From CALRGE01 sp964365765 (GTDB lineage Bacteria; Patescibacteriota; Gracilibacteria; UBA1369; 2-02-FULL-48-14), in assembly GCA_964365765.1 (NCBI GenBank), contig CAYIRB010000046.1, forward strand, positions 1 through 8,578: 8,578 nucleotides of DNA. Direction: 5' to 3'. The position numbers and the translations under genes were made by a program. Position 1 is the first letter of the stretch. Each line of letters opens with the position of its first letter. The notes below the pieces were generated by a model. That model was not told where the DNA came from, made no database searches, and saw only the letters and a list, made by a program, of their open reading frames with translations. This document shows, piece by piece, positions 1 through 6,722 of this stretch.

Positions 1-2421
1 TTGATAATCCGCTATTTTGCCATCAATTCTGCTTACGAAGCGCGAGAATTGTAAAAGGTCTTGAGCTCTGTACTTCAAGCTGTCGTTCATATTTTTTATC
101 TGACTCGCCAAATCGCTTGAGGAAATTGTACCCTTGGTTTCTTCCTCGCCGCATGTCTTGGAAGACACCTCTTTGTTAGTGCCGTAACAAACGTTACAGT
201 ACTGGCCCGTTACCGGATCCTGCACGTATTCACAGTAATTGCTCAATGTTCGTACTTCTTTCACATTCAGTGAGTCCGTAGAACAGGAATTTTTTACTTC
301 TTTGCCGGCGATTGAACAAACTTCACACCAATTTGACGCGCCATAGCTTGAATATGCGGATGAAGTTGTGCCGTTACTCGTCGCCGTGCTTGTACTTTGT
401 TTGTAGTCACAACGTCCGCCTTTTGTGTACCTGTCATTGCTGGAATAGAAAGCGTCTCCTCCGCCGTATGTCGTGGTGTAATTACTCTGATCCTTCCAAC
501 AGCTTTGGCTACTTTGCTTACCCTGGGAATCTTTACATGACATGCAGTATAGACCCTCGGAAGTATAATAATCGCAGGAAGTTATGGGATTTGAATAGCC
601 GGTATTGTAGTTGGTACTGGATGTCCAACACGATTTACTCTGCAAAGTACCGGCGGAGTCCTTACAAGTACTGCACTGCAGTCCGTTCTCTTCCGAGTTT
701 GTACAACTGGTGGATGCGTAGTATGTGCTTGTGGTGACGATATCGGTCGTTGCAGTTGTTGTGATCGGTGTAGCGTATGTGTTCGTTGTGCTCGTGCTTG
801 TGGAGTTACAAGTGTTCCTTACTTCCACGCCGCTCTGCGTACAAATTTCACACCAATTCGCGTTGGCGCCTGTTTGCGTTGCGTTCGGATATGTACATGT
901 CGCGTTCTTTGTATATCTATCGTTTGTCGAATAAAACCTATCGCCGCTCGGGTCCGAATAATTAGATGTTGCGGTCGCACTCATACAAGAGTAGCCGTTC
1001 GCAGTGCCCGATGTATCTTTACAAGTGGTACAGTAAAGCCCTGCCGCCGAAACGGAATAGTCACAACTTTTGGAAACCGATGCCATCGAATTTTGCGACC
1101 AACAAGACTTGCTTGTTGTGGCTCCGTTTGCATCGGTACAAGTTGAACATTGCAAGTCGCCTTCGGTGGAACTCGTACAAGAGCTGGAATATTGATATGT
1201 TGGTGTAGAGGTAGTGGTGGATGTGGTGCCGTTGGTCGTTGAAGTGGATGTGGTGCCGTTGGTCGTTGAAGTGGACCTGCTAATCAATTGGCTTGTCGGA
1301 TAAACCGGCGGGCCGCTGATGCTCGTGTAAGCGGAGCCCGCAACGGTTCGGAGTTCAATGTAGAAGTAATTGTCCGAGGTGAAGGTTGTTTTATTTAGAT
1401 TACCTTTCAGGTAGAGCGTTTTGGTGCTGTTAGCCGGGATTTGCAAGGGCGATGAACCTAACTCAAGCGTAAACAATGTGTTGTAAGAAGCTGCAAGCTC
1501 CATGGTCTGCCCGACTTGGACATCGCTCGCGTCTGTCAATTTAATATTTGCGAACTGTACTCCGTATTGCGAGGAATCAGCACAACCTTGACACATAAAC
1601 TGCATCGAGGAAATTGAGGCCGGCACACCCGATGTATTTTGAAAATCGTAAACCGCCAAGTTTTGATAGGTTTGTCCTTCATAAAGCTTACGATTCGCTG
1701 CTGGATGTGCGCTTGAAGTCTTTACGGTCACGTATGCCATTTCACAAGCATCGCCCACTCCGTTGCCGTTTGTATCTTTTTGATCGGAATTGGAAAGGGA
1801 GAAACAATTGTCGCTGTTATCACCAACACCGTCACCATCCGTATCTTTCGTATAGTAAGCTACGAAGGACAGTTCAACGTCATTTGCATACGAAGACCAA
1901 TAAGTTTGATTGAAGGTGGGACTTCCGTAACCGCCGCCGTTAAATCCGGTGCTACCTTTGTTGATGCTGAATCCAACCGTATTTTCCCCTATGTAAATAC
2001 TCTTGCCCAAGTTCAATTTGGTAGTCGCGTTTTTACACCAGCCGCTGGTGGTGTCGTATTCCCATACCGGAGTCAGATTTGTCGCGGTACTGCCGTTCGG
2101 GTATGCAAAGGTTACGGAGAATCCGTCGTTATTACAATTTTGGTCACCCGTCACTTCCGGCCTTTCAATGTAAAAAAGGTCGCCGCCCGCCTGATGATAA
2201 ATCTTTCCATAAACCGGAGGTTCGGCTTGGTATGCCGTGCTGGGCATGTGATAACCGAGAGTGTAGTTATCGACATAGTCGGAAGGAAGTCCTATCACGG
2301 TCGCCTGCAAATTTGAAGAAATAAGGGCGGACGCAAAAAGAGCAACGGTTACCGCTCCTATAACGGAGGCGATTAACACTGTGCTCATATGGAACTTCTT
2401 CCAGTTGGAGGATTTTGACAT
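1..2421 (-). CDS. Large exported cysteine-rich modular protein, C-terminus beyond window
   Basis: The minus strand is open without a stop from the ATG at 2421-2419 to base 1 (807 codons); the end lies outside the window. Residues 1-12 carry Lys3, Lys8 and Lys9 before a hydrophobic stretch (about 13-36), so this is a signal peptide or membrane anchor; cleavage after LQA (38-40) is possible. Residues 41-190 are beta-rich and polar. Residues 192-227 form a thrombospondin type-3 repeat (DTDGDGVGD, then NGNGVGDAC), a known calcium-binding motif. Residues 228-375 look like a beta-sandwich. A Thr/Ser-rich linker (381-408) leads to seven modules of the form C-x(9-27)-C-x2-C-x(10-11)-C at 415-757. Residues 760-807 look helical. 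I count 34 cysteines, an even number, which fits disulfides outside the cell. A surface or adhesion role is inferred; no enzyme motif is seen. Met12 is an alternative start, but it loses the lysines. Confidence 0.88.
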   Translation of the reverse strand, partial: MSKSSNWKKFHMSTVLIASVIGAVTVALFASALISSNLQATVIGLPSDYVDNYTLGYHMPSTAYQAEPPVYGKIYHQAGGDLFYIERPEVTGDQNCNNDGFSVTFAYPNGSTATNLTPVWEYDTTSGWCKNATTKLNLGKSIYIGENTVGFSINKGSTGFNGGGYGSPTFNQTYWSSYANDVELSFVAYYTKDTDGDGVGDNSDNCFSLSNSDQKDTNGNGVGDACEMAYVTVKTSSAHPAANRKLYEGQTYQNLAVYDFQNTSGVPASISSMQFMCQGCADSSQYGVQFANIKLTDASDVQVGQTMELAASYNTLFTLELGSSPLQIPANSTKTLYLKGNLNKTTFTSDNYFYIELRTVAGSAYTSISGPPVYPTSQLISRSTSTTNGTTSTSTTNGTTSTTTSTPTYQYSSSCTSSTEGDLQCSTCTDANGATTSKSCWSQNSMASVSKSCDYSVSAAGLYCTTCKDTSGTANGYSCMSATATSNYSDPSGDRFYSTNDRYTKNATCTYPNATQTGANANWCEICTQSGVEVRNTCNSTSTSTTNTYATPITTTATTDIVTTSTYYASTSCTNSEENGLQCSTCKDSAGTLQSKSCWTSSTNYNTGYSNPITSCDYYTSEGLYCMSCKDSQGKQSSQSCWKDQSNYTTTYGGGDAFYSSNDRYTKGGRCDYKQSTSTATSNGTTSSAYSSYGASNWCEVCSIAGKEVKNSCSTDSLNVKEVRTLSNYCEYVQDPVTGQYCNVCYGTNKEVSSKTCGEEETKGTISSSDLASQIKNMNDSLKYRAQDLLQFSRFVSRIDGKIADYQ
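148..243 (-). repeat. Seventh, single Cys module (D)
   Basis: Encodes residues 727-758 with Cys 730, 742, 745 and 757 (C-x11-C-x2-C-x11-C). It follows the second A-B-C unit and precedes a predicted helical segment that continues to the window edge. It resembles the B and C modules in having an aromatic residue before or after the first cysteine. Confidence 0.75.
280..714 (-). repeat. Second copy of the three-module Cys unit (A'-B'-C')
   Basis: Encodes residues 570-714. Module A' (Cys 573, 583, 586, 598, then W) keeps exactly the spacing of module A, including the shared residues LQCSTC and SKSCW. Module B' has Cys 616, 626, 629 and 641. Module C' has Cys 671, 699, 702 and 713 with a longer Ser/Thr insertion between the first two. 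The linker reads FYSSNDRYTK. The DNA of the two copies has diverged much more than these motifs, so the duplication is not recent. Confidence 0.85.
805..1188 (-). repeat. First copy of a three-module Cys unit (A-B-C)
   Basis: Encodes residues 412-539 of the large exported protein. Module A has Cys 415, 425, 428 and 440 and ends C-W. Module B has Cys 453, 464, 467 and 479. Module C has Cys 509, 524, 527 and 538. A conserved linker, FYSTNDRYTK, lies just before module C. The same order, spacings and linker recur at 280-714. Confidence 0.85.
1217..1275 (-). repeat. 27-bp perfect tandem repeat, 2.2 copies
   Basis: Plus-strand copies at 1217-1243 and 1244-1270 are identical, and 1271-1275 begins a third. 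The unit is a multiple of three and encodes a nine-residue Thr/Ser-rich piece (STSTTNGTT in one phase) of the linker at residues 381-408. Gain or loss of a unit would keep the frame and alter only linker length. Confidence 0.93.
1741..1848 (-). other. Thrombospondin type-3 repeat segment (predicted Ca2+ binding)
   Basis: Encodes residues 192-227 of the large exported protein. The pattern is D-x-D-G-D-G-V-G-D, then D-N-C, then D-x-N-G-N-G-V-G-D-A-C. In the known family the Asp/Asn side chains bind calcium and the two Cys (here 206 and 226) form a disulfide. It probably acts as a rigid calcium-stabilised joint between the N-terminal beta region and the following domain. Confidence 0.85.
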
Positions 2422-2443
2422 GTTGGTGGGGGTTATTCGCGTT

Positions 2444-2473
2444 ATTATTTCACCTGAAACCATAATAGTGCAA
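2444..2473 (-). promoter_or_regulatory. Possible promoter for the large exported protein
   Basis: Read on the minus strand, TTGCAC (2473-2468) and AATAAT (2449-2444) are 18 bases apart, a plausible -35/-10 pair. A transcript would start near 2436-2438, giving a leader of about 15 bases. No Shine-Dalgarno sequence precedes the ATG at 2421. AT-rich DNA makes chance matches likely, so this is tentative. Confidence 0.35.
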
Positions 2474-2526
2474 GTTTTCATAATAGATTTTGACTTTTTA
2501 TCAAGTCGATTTGTTGTATGGAATAA

Positions 2527-2532
2527 TATAAA
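2527..2532 (+). promoter_or_regulatory. -10-like box placed for a leaderless polX transcript
   Basis: TATAAA ends 8 bases before the polX ATG (2541), in the overlapping run TAATATAAAAT (2524-2534). Transcription would begin at or next to the start codon. No Shine-Dalgarno sequence is present. An alternative is TTGACT (2490-2495) with TTGTAT (2514-2519), spacing 18, giving a short leader of about 15 bases. Confidence 0.45.
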
Positions 2533-2540
2533 ATACTGAC

Positions 2541-4235
2541 ATGATGAATTCATTGATCGCGAGCCGGTTTGAGGAAATTGCGGATATGCTTGAGGTTTTG
2601 GGAGATACGAACGTCTTTAGAATCAGGGCATATCGGCGCGGCGCGGAGGCGGTTAAGGGATTCGCCAATGACATTGCCGTTTTAAGCGATTCGGAAATTG
2701 AAACAATTCCGGGCATCGGAAAAGACCTGCACGCGAAGATATTGGAAATAAAAAAAAACGGCGATTGCAAAATGCACCGCGACCTTCTGCGAAAACTTTC
2801 ACCGGGAATTTTGCAAATACTGAAAATCCGCGGCGTCGGGCCCAAGAAGACAAAGCTGTTTTTGGAACAGTTGGGAATCGACACGGTTGAAAAATTGAAG
2901 AGCGCCGCTGAAAGCGGCGCGGTGGCCACCCTGCCCGGAATGGGTGAGAAAAGCGAGAAAGCCATTTTGGAGGCAATCAATCAAAGCACTCATTTAAATG
3001 GCAGGATACCTATATATGAGGCCTTACCGGAAGCCGAGGAATATCTGAGATACATGAAAGAATCGGGGGATGTGAAAATGGCGGAATACGCAGGCAGTTT
3101 AAGAAGACGGCAGGAGACAATCGGCGATATAGATATTTTGGTGGCTGGCGGCAACGTAAAAAAAATGGGCGGGCATTTTTTAAAGTATCCGAAGATTAAG
3201 CAAGTGTTGTCGTCCGGAGACACAAAGTCCGGAGTTGTGATTGAGGGAAATATTCAAGTCGATTTAAGGGTGGTGAAACAAAGCGCTTTCGGTGCCGCCT
3301 TATATTATTTTACCGGATCGAAACAACACCATATTCACACCCGAACCATTGCCATGAAAAAGAATTTGAAAATAAACGAGTACGGCGTGTTTAAGGGTGA
3401 AAAAAACATCGCCTGCAAAAGCGAAGAAAATGTGTTTAATGCCATCGGGCTTCCATACATTCCGCCCGAGATTCGAGAGGATCAGGGGGAAATTGAAGCG
3501 GCGCTGAAAGGCAATCTCCCCGTTTTAATCGAAGAGAGCGATTTAAGGGGCGACCTCCACATGCACAGCACATGGAGCGACGGAGCGGATTCCATTCAGG
3601 ACATGGCGCTTAAGGCCGCGGCTTTGGGCAGAGAGTATATCGCGATTACCGACCATATGACGGATTTGAACTCGGTGAAAAAACAAGCCGCCGAAATCGA
3701 GTCGGTCAGGAAAAAATTGAAGGCGCGAAAAGTCGACATAAAAATTCTGTACGGGGCCGAGGTCGATATTCTCAAAAACGGAGTTTTAAACCTTCACGAA
3801 GACGCGCTGAAAATGCTGGATATTGTTTTTGTTTCCATCCACTCGGCATTCAATTTGTCCCGCGGGGAACAGACAGAGAGGATCATTAGAGCATTAAAAC
3901 ACAAATACAGCACCGTTCTCGCCCACCCGTCCGCGAGGCTTTTGAACGAGAGAGAGGCGATAGACGCGGATATGGAAAAAATCGTGCGGGCCGCCAAGGA
4001 ATACGGAAAGTTTTTGGAAATAGACGCACAAGCTCAAAGGATGGATATGAACGGCGCCTACGCGAGGCATTGTAAAAACGCGGGAGTAAAGATAAGCATC
4101 GACACTGATGCGCACAGCGTCTATCAATTGGAAAACTTCAAGTACGGAATTTTTATGGCAAGACGCGGTTGGCTTGAAAAAAAAGATGTGATAAATTCCC
4201 TTCCCTACTCCGATTTACTCAAACTGTTGAAATGA
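2541..4235 (+). CDS. polX: DNA polymerase X family with C-terminal PHP nuclease domain
   Basis: At 564 residues this matches the usual bacterial PolX length (about 570). It is a repair polymerase that fills short gaps; the PHP domain of characterised relatives gives metal-dependent 3'-5' exonuclease and AP-site activity. Helix-hairpin-helix motifs lie at IPGIGK (56-61), IRGVGPKK (96-103) and LPGMGEKS (131-138). The palm has GSLRRRQETIGDIDIL (185-200), with catalytic Asp196 and Asp198, and Asp241 in VDLRVV. The PHP metal ligands are all visible: DLHMH (338-342), TDH (370-372), GAE (405-407), SIHS (432-435), AHP (461-463) and DTDAH (521-525). The loop after AHP reads SARLL where I expect TGRLL, a mild change. 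It starts divergently from the surface-protein gene and its stop overlaps the rsmE start as ATGA. The second Met (residue 2) is an equally possible start. Confidence 0.96.
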   Translation: MMNSLIASRFEEIADMLEVLGDTNVFRIRAYRRGAEAVKGFANDIAVLSDSEIETIPGIGKDLHAKILEIKKNGDCKMHRDLLRKLSPGILQILKIRGVGPKKTKLFLEQLGIDTVEKLKSAAESGAVATLPGMGEKSEKAILEAINQSTHLNGRIPIYEALPEAEEYLRYMKESGDVKMAEYAGSLRRRQETIGDIDILVAGGNVKKMGGHFLKYPKIKQVLSSGDTKSGVVIEGNIQVDLRVVKQSAFGAALYYFTGSKQHHIHTRTIAMKKNLKINEYGVFKGEKNIACKSEENVFNAIGLPYIPPEIREDQGEIEAALKGNLPVLIEESDLRGDLHMHSTWSDGADSIQDMALKAAALGREYIAITDHMTDLNSVKKQAAEIESVRKKLKARKVDIKILYGAEVDILKNGVLNLHEDALKMLDIVFVSIHSAFNLSRGEQTERIIRALKHKYSTVLAHPSARLLNEREAIDADMEKIVRAAKEYGKFLEIDAQAQRMDMNGAYARHCKNAGVKISIDTDAHSVYQLENFKYGIFMARRGWLEKKDVINSLPYSDLLKLLK

Positions 4236-4936
4236 AACAAATACAGCATTTTATTATCGAAAAGGACATCGGCGGCAATATTTTGTTGATAGATGACCGC
4301 GAGCTTTTGTTTCAAATGCACACAGTTCTGCGTTACCGGCCCGGGGATAGCTGCGTTGTTTTGGATGGAAAAGGCGCGAAAGTAAGAGCTCTGGTAAAAG
4401 AAATTGATAAAAAACACGCGACTTTGGAATTGAGCGACTTGGAAAAATGCAAAAGGCCGGTGGAAAGAATTCGGCTTTATTGCTCTCCGTCAAAGAAGCC
4501 GTCAACATTCGAACTGATTGTACAAAAAGCATGTGAGCTCGGGGTGGATGAAATTATTCCATTAATCGGCGAACGCAGTCAGGTGTCCGAGTTGAAAAAA
4601 ACGGAGCGTTTGCGATTCATAATGAAAGAGGCGTCAGAACAATGCGAGAGGTGTTTTCTACCCGAACTGGGAGCCTGCATCACATTGAAAGATTTTCTGT
4701 CGAAAAAACCCGGCGGTGAAATTCTGGCCGGCGATGTTCGAGATTTCGACATGAAATTAAAAGATGTTGAGAAAGCGGCCACGGTGAATATTTTAATCGG
4801 GCCGGAGGGCGGTTTTAGCAAATTGGAACTGGATGCGATAAGAAAGGCGGGCGGACGAATATTTTCCCTTGGCGATAATGTATTACGAATGGAAACGGCC
4901 GCGATCGCCGCAATTTCTGTGGTGCGATTCGGATAA
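4232..4936 (+). CDS. rsmE: 16S rRNA (uracil-N3) methyltransferase RsmE
   Basis: RsmE uses S-adenosylmethionine to methylate N3 of U1498 (E. coli numbering) in 16S rRNA, at the decoding region of the small subunit. The 234 residues fit the family. An N-terminal PUA-like RNA-binding domain covers about 1-75, and the C-terminal SPOUT domain with its trefoil knot covers the rest. Diagnostic motifs are QKACELGV (98-105), EASEQCER (133-140), IGPEGGFS (189-196) and LGDNVLRMETAAI (213-225), the last two lining the cofactor pocket. The ATG lies within ATGA overlapping the polX stop and has no Shine-Dalgarno sequence, so translation is probably coupled to polX. Confidence 0.96.
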   Translation: MKQIQHFIIEKDIGGNILLIDDRELLFQMHTVLRYRPGDSCVVLDGKGAKVRALVKEIDKKHATLELSDLEKCKRPVERIRLYCSPSKKPSTFELIVQKACELGVDEIIPLIGERSQVSELKKTERLRFIMKEASEQCERCFLPELGACITLKDFLSKKPGGEILAGDVRDFDMKLKDVEKAATVNILIGPEGGFSKLELDAIRKAGGRIFSLGDNVLRMETAAIAAISVVRFG

Positions 4937-4955
4937 GTTTGTTAATATTCCGGCA

Positions 4956-4961
4956 CATAAT
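4956..4961 (+). promoter_or_regulatory. -10-like box placed for a leaderless lipoprotein transcript
   Basis: CATAAT ends 8 bases before the ATG at 4970, in the only gap inside the plus-strand cluster (33 bases after rsmE). The geometry repeats that in front of polX: a -10-like hexamer, about 8 bases, then ATG, with no Shine-Dalgarno sequence. No convincing -35 box is seen. If real, it starts a second transcription unit running through rsmG, rlmE and the lyase. Confidence 0.4.
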
Positions 4962-4969
4962 ACCCAGCC

Positions 4970-5464
4970 ATGAAAAAAATATTGCTCGGCGCGGGACTCA
5001 CGGTTATCCTTACCGCTTGCTCCTTTTTAGCGCCGTATCGGATTACTTTTACCACTCGCGAGAGCGAGCCCGTCGCCCCTTTACAAAGCACTTTGGATTT
5101 GGTGATAAACAATCCCGCCTTCGCCTACGTTTCAGGCTATCAATGCGGAGTGGAGGAGGGAGTCGCAATGTCGCCCGCTCTGCCGGAAGGCGCGAGCGCT
5201 CAACAAGTTTGGTACCTTCCGCTTGATTTCTTGGCCGACCAAGCTCCCGGAACTCTTTGCTCGGTCAATGTAAGCGCTTTCGATACCAGCACAACCGAGA
5301 CATCCGCCAAGGCAATCTCCTTATATATGTATTCCATGCCGAGCGAGGCTGTGGATCCCGTGGAGGCGGATATTGCGGTTGCCGATACAGGAAGCGTAAA
5401 TGAGGAAACAAGCGCCGAGATTCAAATTGATGAAACTTTACCCGCTGGCGACATACAACCATGA
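4970..5464 (+). CDS. Small lipoprotein, function unknown
   Basis: The 164 residues begin with MKK, a hydrophobic stretch and a lipobox LTAC, so Cys17 is the likely lipidated residue after signal peptidase II cleavage and the protein sits outside the membrane. Residues 38-120 alternate polar and hydrophobic residues as in a beta-sandwich, with one Cys pair (59 and 97) that could form a disulfide. The tail from about 123 is acidic and low in complexity (many Glu, Asp, Ala, Thr), likely disordered. I recognise no family. It is translationally joined to rsmG by an ATGA overlap and lies between rRNA methyltransferase genes, but nothing in the protein suggests an RNA role. A promoter of its own seems to precede it. 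Confidence 0.85.
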   Translation: MKKILLGAGLTVILTACSFLAPYRITFTTRESEPVAPLQSTLDLVINNPAFAYVSGYQCGVEEGVAMSPALPEGASAQQVWYLPLDFLADQAPGTLCSVNVSAFDTSTTETSAKAISLYMYSMPSEAVDPVEADIAVADTGSVNEETSAEIQIDETLPAGDIQP

Positions 5465-6105
5465 CATTAAGTAATCTCTCAAAGCTCATTAAAGATCAAA
5501 ATAAAAAATTGAATCTGCTGTCCTCCGGAGATATAAAGAAGTTGCAAAGCAAACATTTCGCGGATTCCAAGGCCGTTTTGAAAATATGGAAAGCCGAACA
5601 GGGCGCTTTTGTTTTGGACATTGGAACGGGCGGAGGTTTGCCCGGATTGGTTTTGGCCGTCCAGAAACCCAAAATGAAATTCAAACTGTTGGACGCGACA
5701 AAGAAAAAAATTAGCGCCGTGAGGGAAATCATTAAAAAGATGAAATTGAAGAATTGCGAAGCCGGCGTGGGCCGTTGCGAGATTTTGGGTCATGATAAAA
5801 AGTACAGGGAAAAATTCGACGCGGTAACCGCCCGAGCGCTTGCTCCACTTCCCGCTTTGCTTGAATTGGCGGCCGGTTTTGTGAAAGAAGGAGGCCGGTT
5901 TTACGCATGGAAAGGCCAACATTATAAAGATGAACTGAAGAACGCGAAAAATGCGATAAAAATACTTAATTTCAAACTGACCGATCAGTATGAATATGAA
6001 GTCGCAGAGAGCGGACCGAGGGTTATATTGGAATTTACAAAGATCGCGAAACTGGATCCGCAGTACCCGCGAAAAAACGGCGTGCCATTAAAATCGCCTT
6101 TGTAA
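5461..6105 (+). CDS. rsmG: 16S rRNA (guanine-N7) methyltransferase RsmG
   Basis: RsmG (GidB) methylates N7 of G527 (E. coli numbering) in 16S rRNA with S-adenosylmethionine; its loss in other bacteria gives low-level streptomycin resistance. The 214 residues show KHFADS (31-36), the cofactor loop LDIGTGGGLPGLVLA (52-66), LLDATKKKI (76-84), RALAPLPALL (125-134), FYAWKG (147-152) and the C-terminal YPRKNGVPLKSPL (202-214), which is typical of many RsmG proteins. The N-terminal helical part is about 25-30 residues shorter than in E. coli, and the usual WNKxxNLT motif is reduced to NKKLNLLSS (14-22). An in-frame stop at 5431-5433 with no start codon in between shows that the short form is genuine. 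The start overlaps the lipoprotein stop (ATGA). Confidence 0.93.
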   Translation: MTLSNLSKLIKDQNKKLNLLSSGDIKKLQSKHFADSKAVLKIWKAEQGAFVLDIGTGGGLPGLVLAVQKPKMKFKLLDATKKKISAVREIIKKMKLKNCEAGVGRCEILGHDKKYREKFDAVTARALAPLPALLELAAGFVKEGGRFYAWKGQHYKDELKNAKNAIKILNFKLTDQYEYEVAESGPRVILEFTKIAKLDPQYPRKNGVPLKSPL

Positions 6106-6722
6106 TGCCAAAGCCGTATAAAGTCCAAGACAAGTATTTTCATAAGGCCAAAGAAATGGGCTATCGCGCAAGAAGCGCGTTTAAACTTCTCGAAATTCAA
6201 GAGAAGTTTCATTTGTTGAAGTCCGGACAAAAAGTGCTGGATTTGGGGGCGGCTCCCGGAAGTTTTTTGCAAGTTATTTCAAAAATCGTCGGCCCGAACG
6301 GAATGGTGATAGGAGTGGATTTGAAGGCGATAGAGCCCTTTCGGGAAAAAAATATTTACACTTTGGAGGAAGATATTTTTTCAAAGGATAAGGTGCTTGA
6401 TTTTCTTGAATCCTTTGATTTCGATAAAGTCGACCTTGTTACCAGCGATCTGGCCCCGAATACGAGCGGTATACGGGATATAGATCAAGGGAATTCCGCG
6501 GAATTGACTTCGGAAGCTTTTTCCATAGCTAAATGTTTTTTGAAACAAAACGGCGCTTTTGTGGCAAAGATTTTTCAGGGCGCGGATCTGCAAGAGCTTT
6601 TAAGGGAAGTCAGGAAAAGTTTTAAAAAAGTGACATTGTACAAACCGAGCGCCACGCGTGACAGAAGTTTTGAAACGTATATGGTTGCCATCGGATTTAA
6701 ACCTGATACAATCGGGACATGA
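6105..6722 (+). CDS. rlmE: 23S rRNA (uridine-2'-O) methyltransferase RlmE (RrmJ/FtsJ)
   Basis: RlmE 2'-O-methylates U2552 (E. coli numbering) in the A loop of 23S rRNA, a late step of 50S maturation. The 205 residues match the family length. The catalytic K-D-K-E tetrad can be placed at Lys27 (RSAFKLLEI), Asp115 (TSDLAPN), Lys155 (FVAKIFQG) and Glu190 (RSFETYMVA). The cofactor loop is LDLGAAPGSF (45-54), with Ser where Gly is common. The gene shares one base with the rsmG stop (TAATG) and overlaps the following lyase by ATGA, so it is almost certainly co-translated with both. The related archaeal and eukaryotic FtsJ tRNA methyltransferases are less likely given the bacterial rRNA-modification context. 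Confidence 0.94.
   Translation: MPKPYKVQDKYFHKAKEMGYRARSAFKLLEIQEKFHLLKSGQKVLDLGAAPGSFLQVISKIVGPNGMVIGVDLKAIEPFREKNIYTLEEDIFSKDKVLDFLESFDFDKVDLVTSDLAPNTSGIRDIDQGNSAELTSEAFSIAKCFLKQNGAFVAKIFQGADLQELLREVRKSFKKVTLYKPSATRDRSFETYMVAIGFKPDTIGT

Noticed and set aside
1217..1275. Short direct repeats as a possible CRISPR remnant
   Set aside because: The units are contiguous with no spacers, in frame, and encode a Thr/Ser linker.
312..1913. Several plus-strand open frames of 60-180 codons across the left part
   Set aside because: They are antisense to an uninterrupted 807-codon minus-strand frame with a signal segment, a thrombospondin-3 repeat and regular Cys modules. Their own products are low-complexity and rich in Arg, Cys and His, without motifs.
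2501..2980. A 159-codon minus-strand frame under the start of polX
   Set aside because: It is the shadow of the PolX helix-hairpin-helix region, which is conserved on the plus strand; the antisense product has no recognisable motif.
4939..5226. A plus-strand 95-codon frame overlapping the lipoprotein gene
   Set aside because: The other frame has a clear signal peptide and lipobox and links by ATGA to rsmG; this one gives an Arg/Ser-rich product without features.
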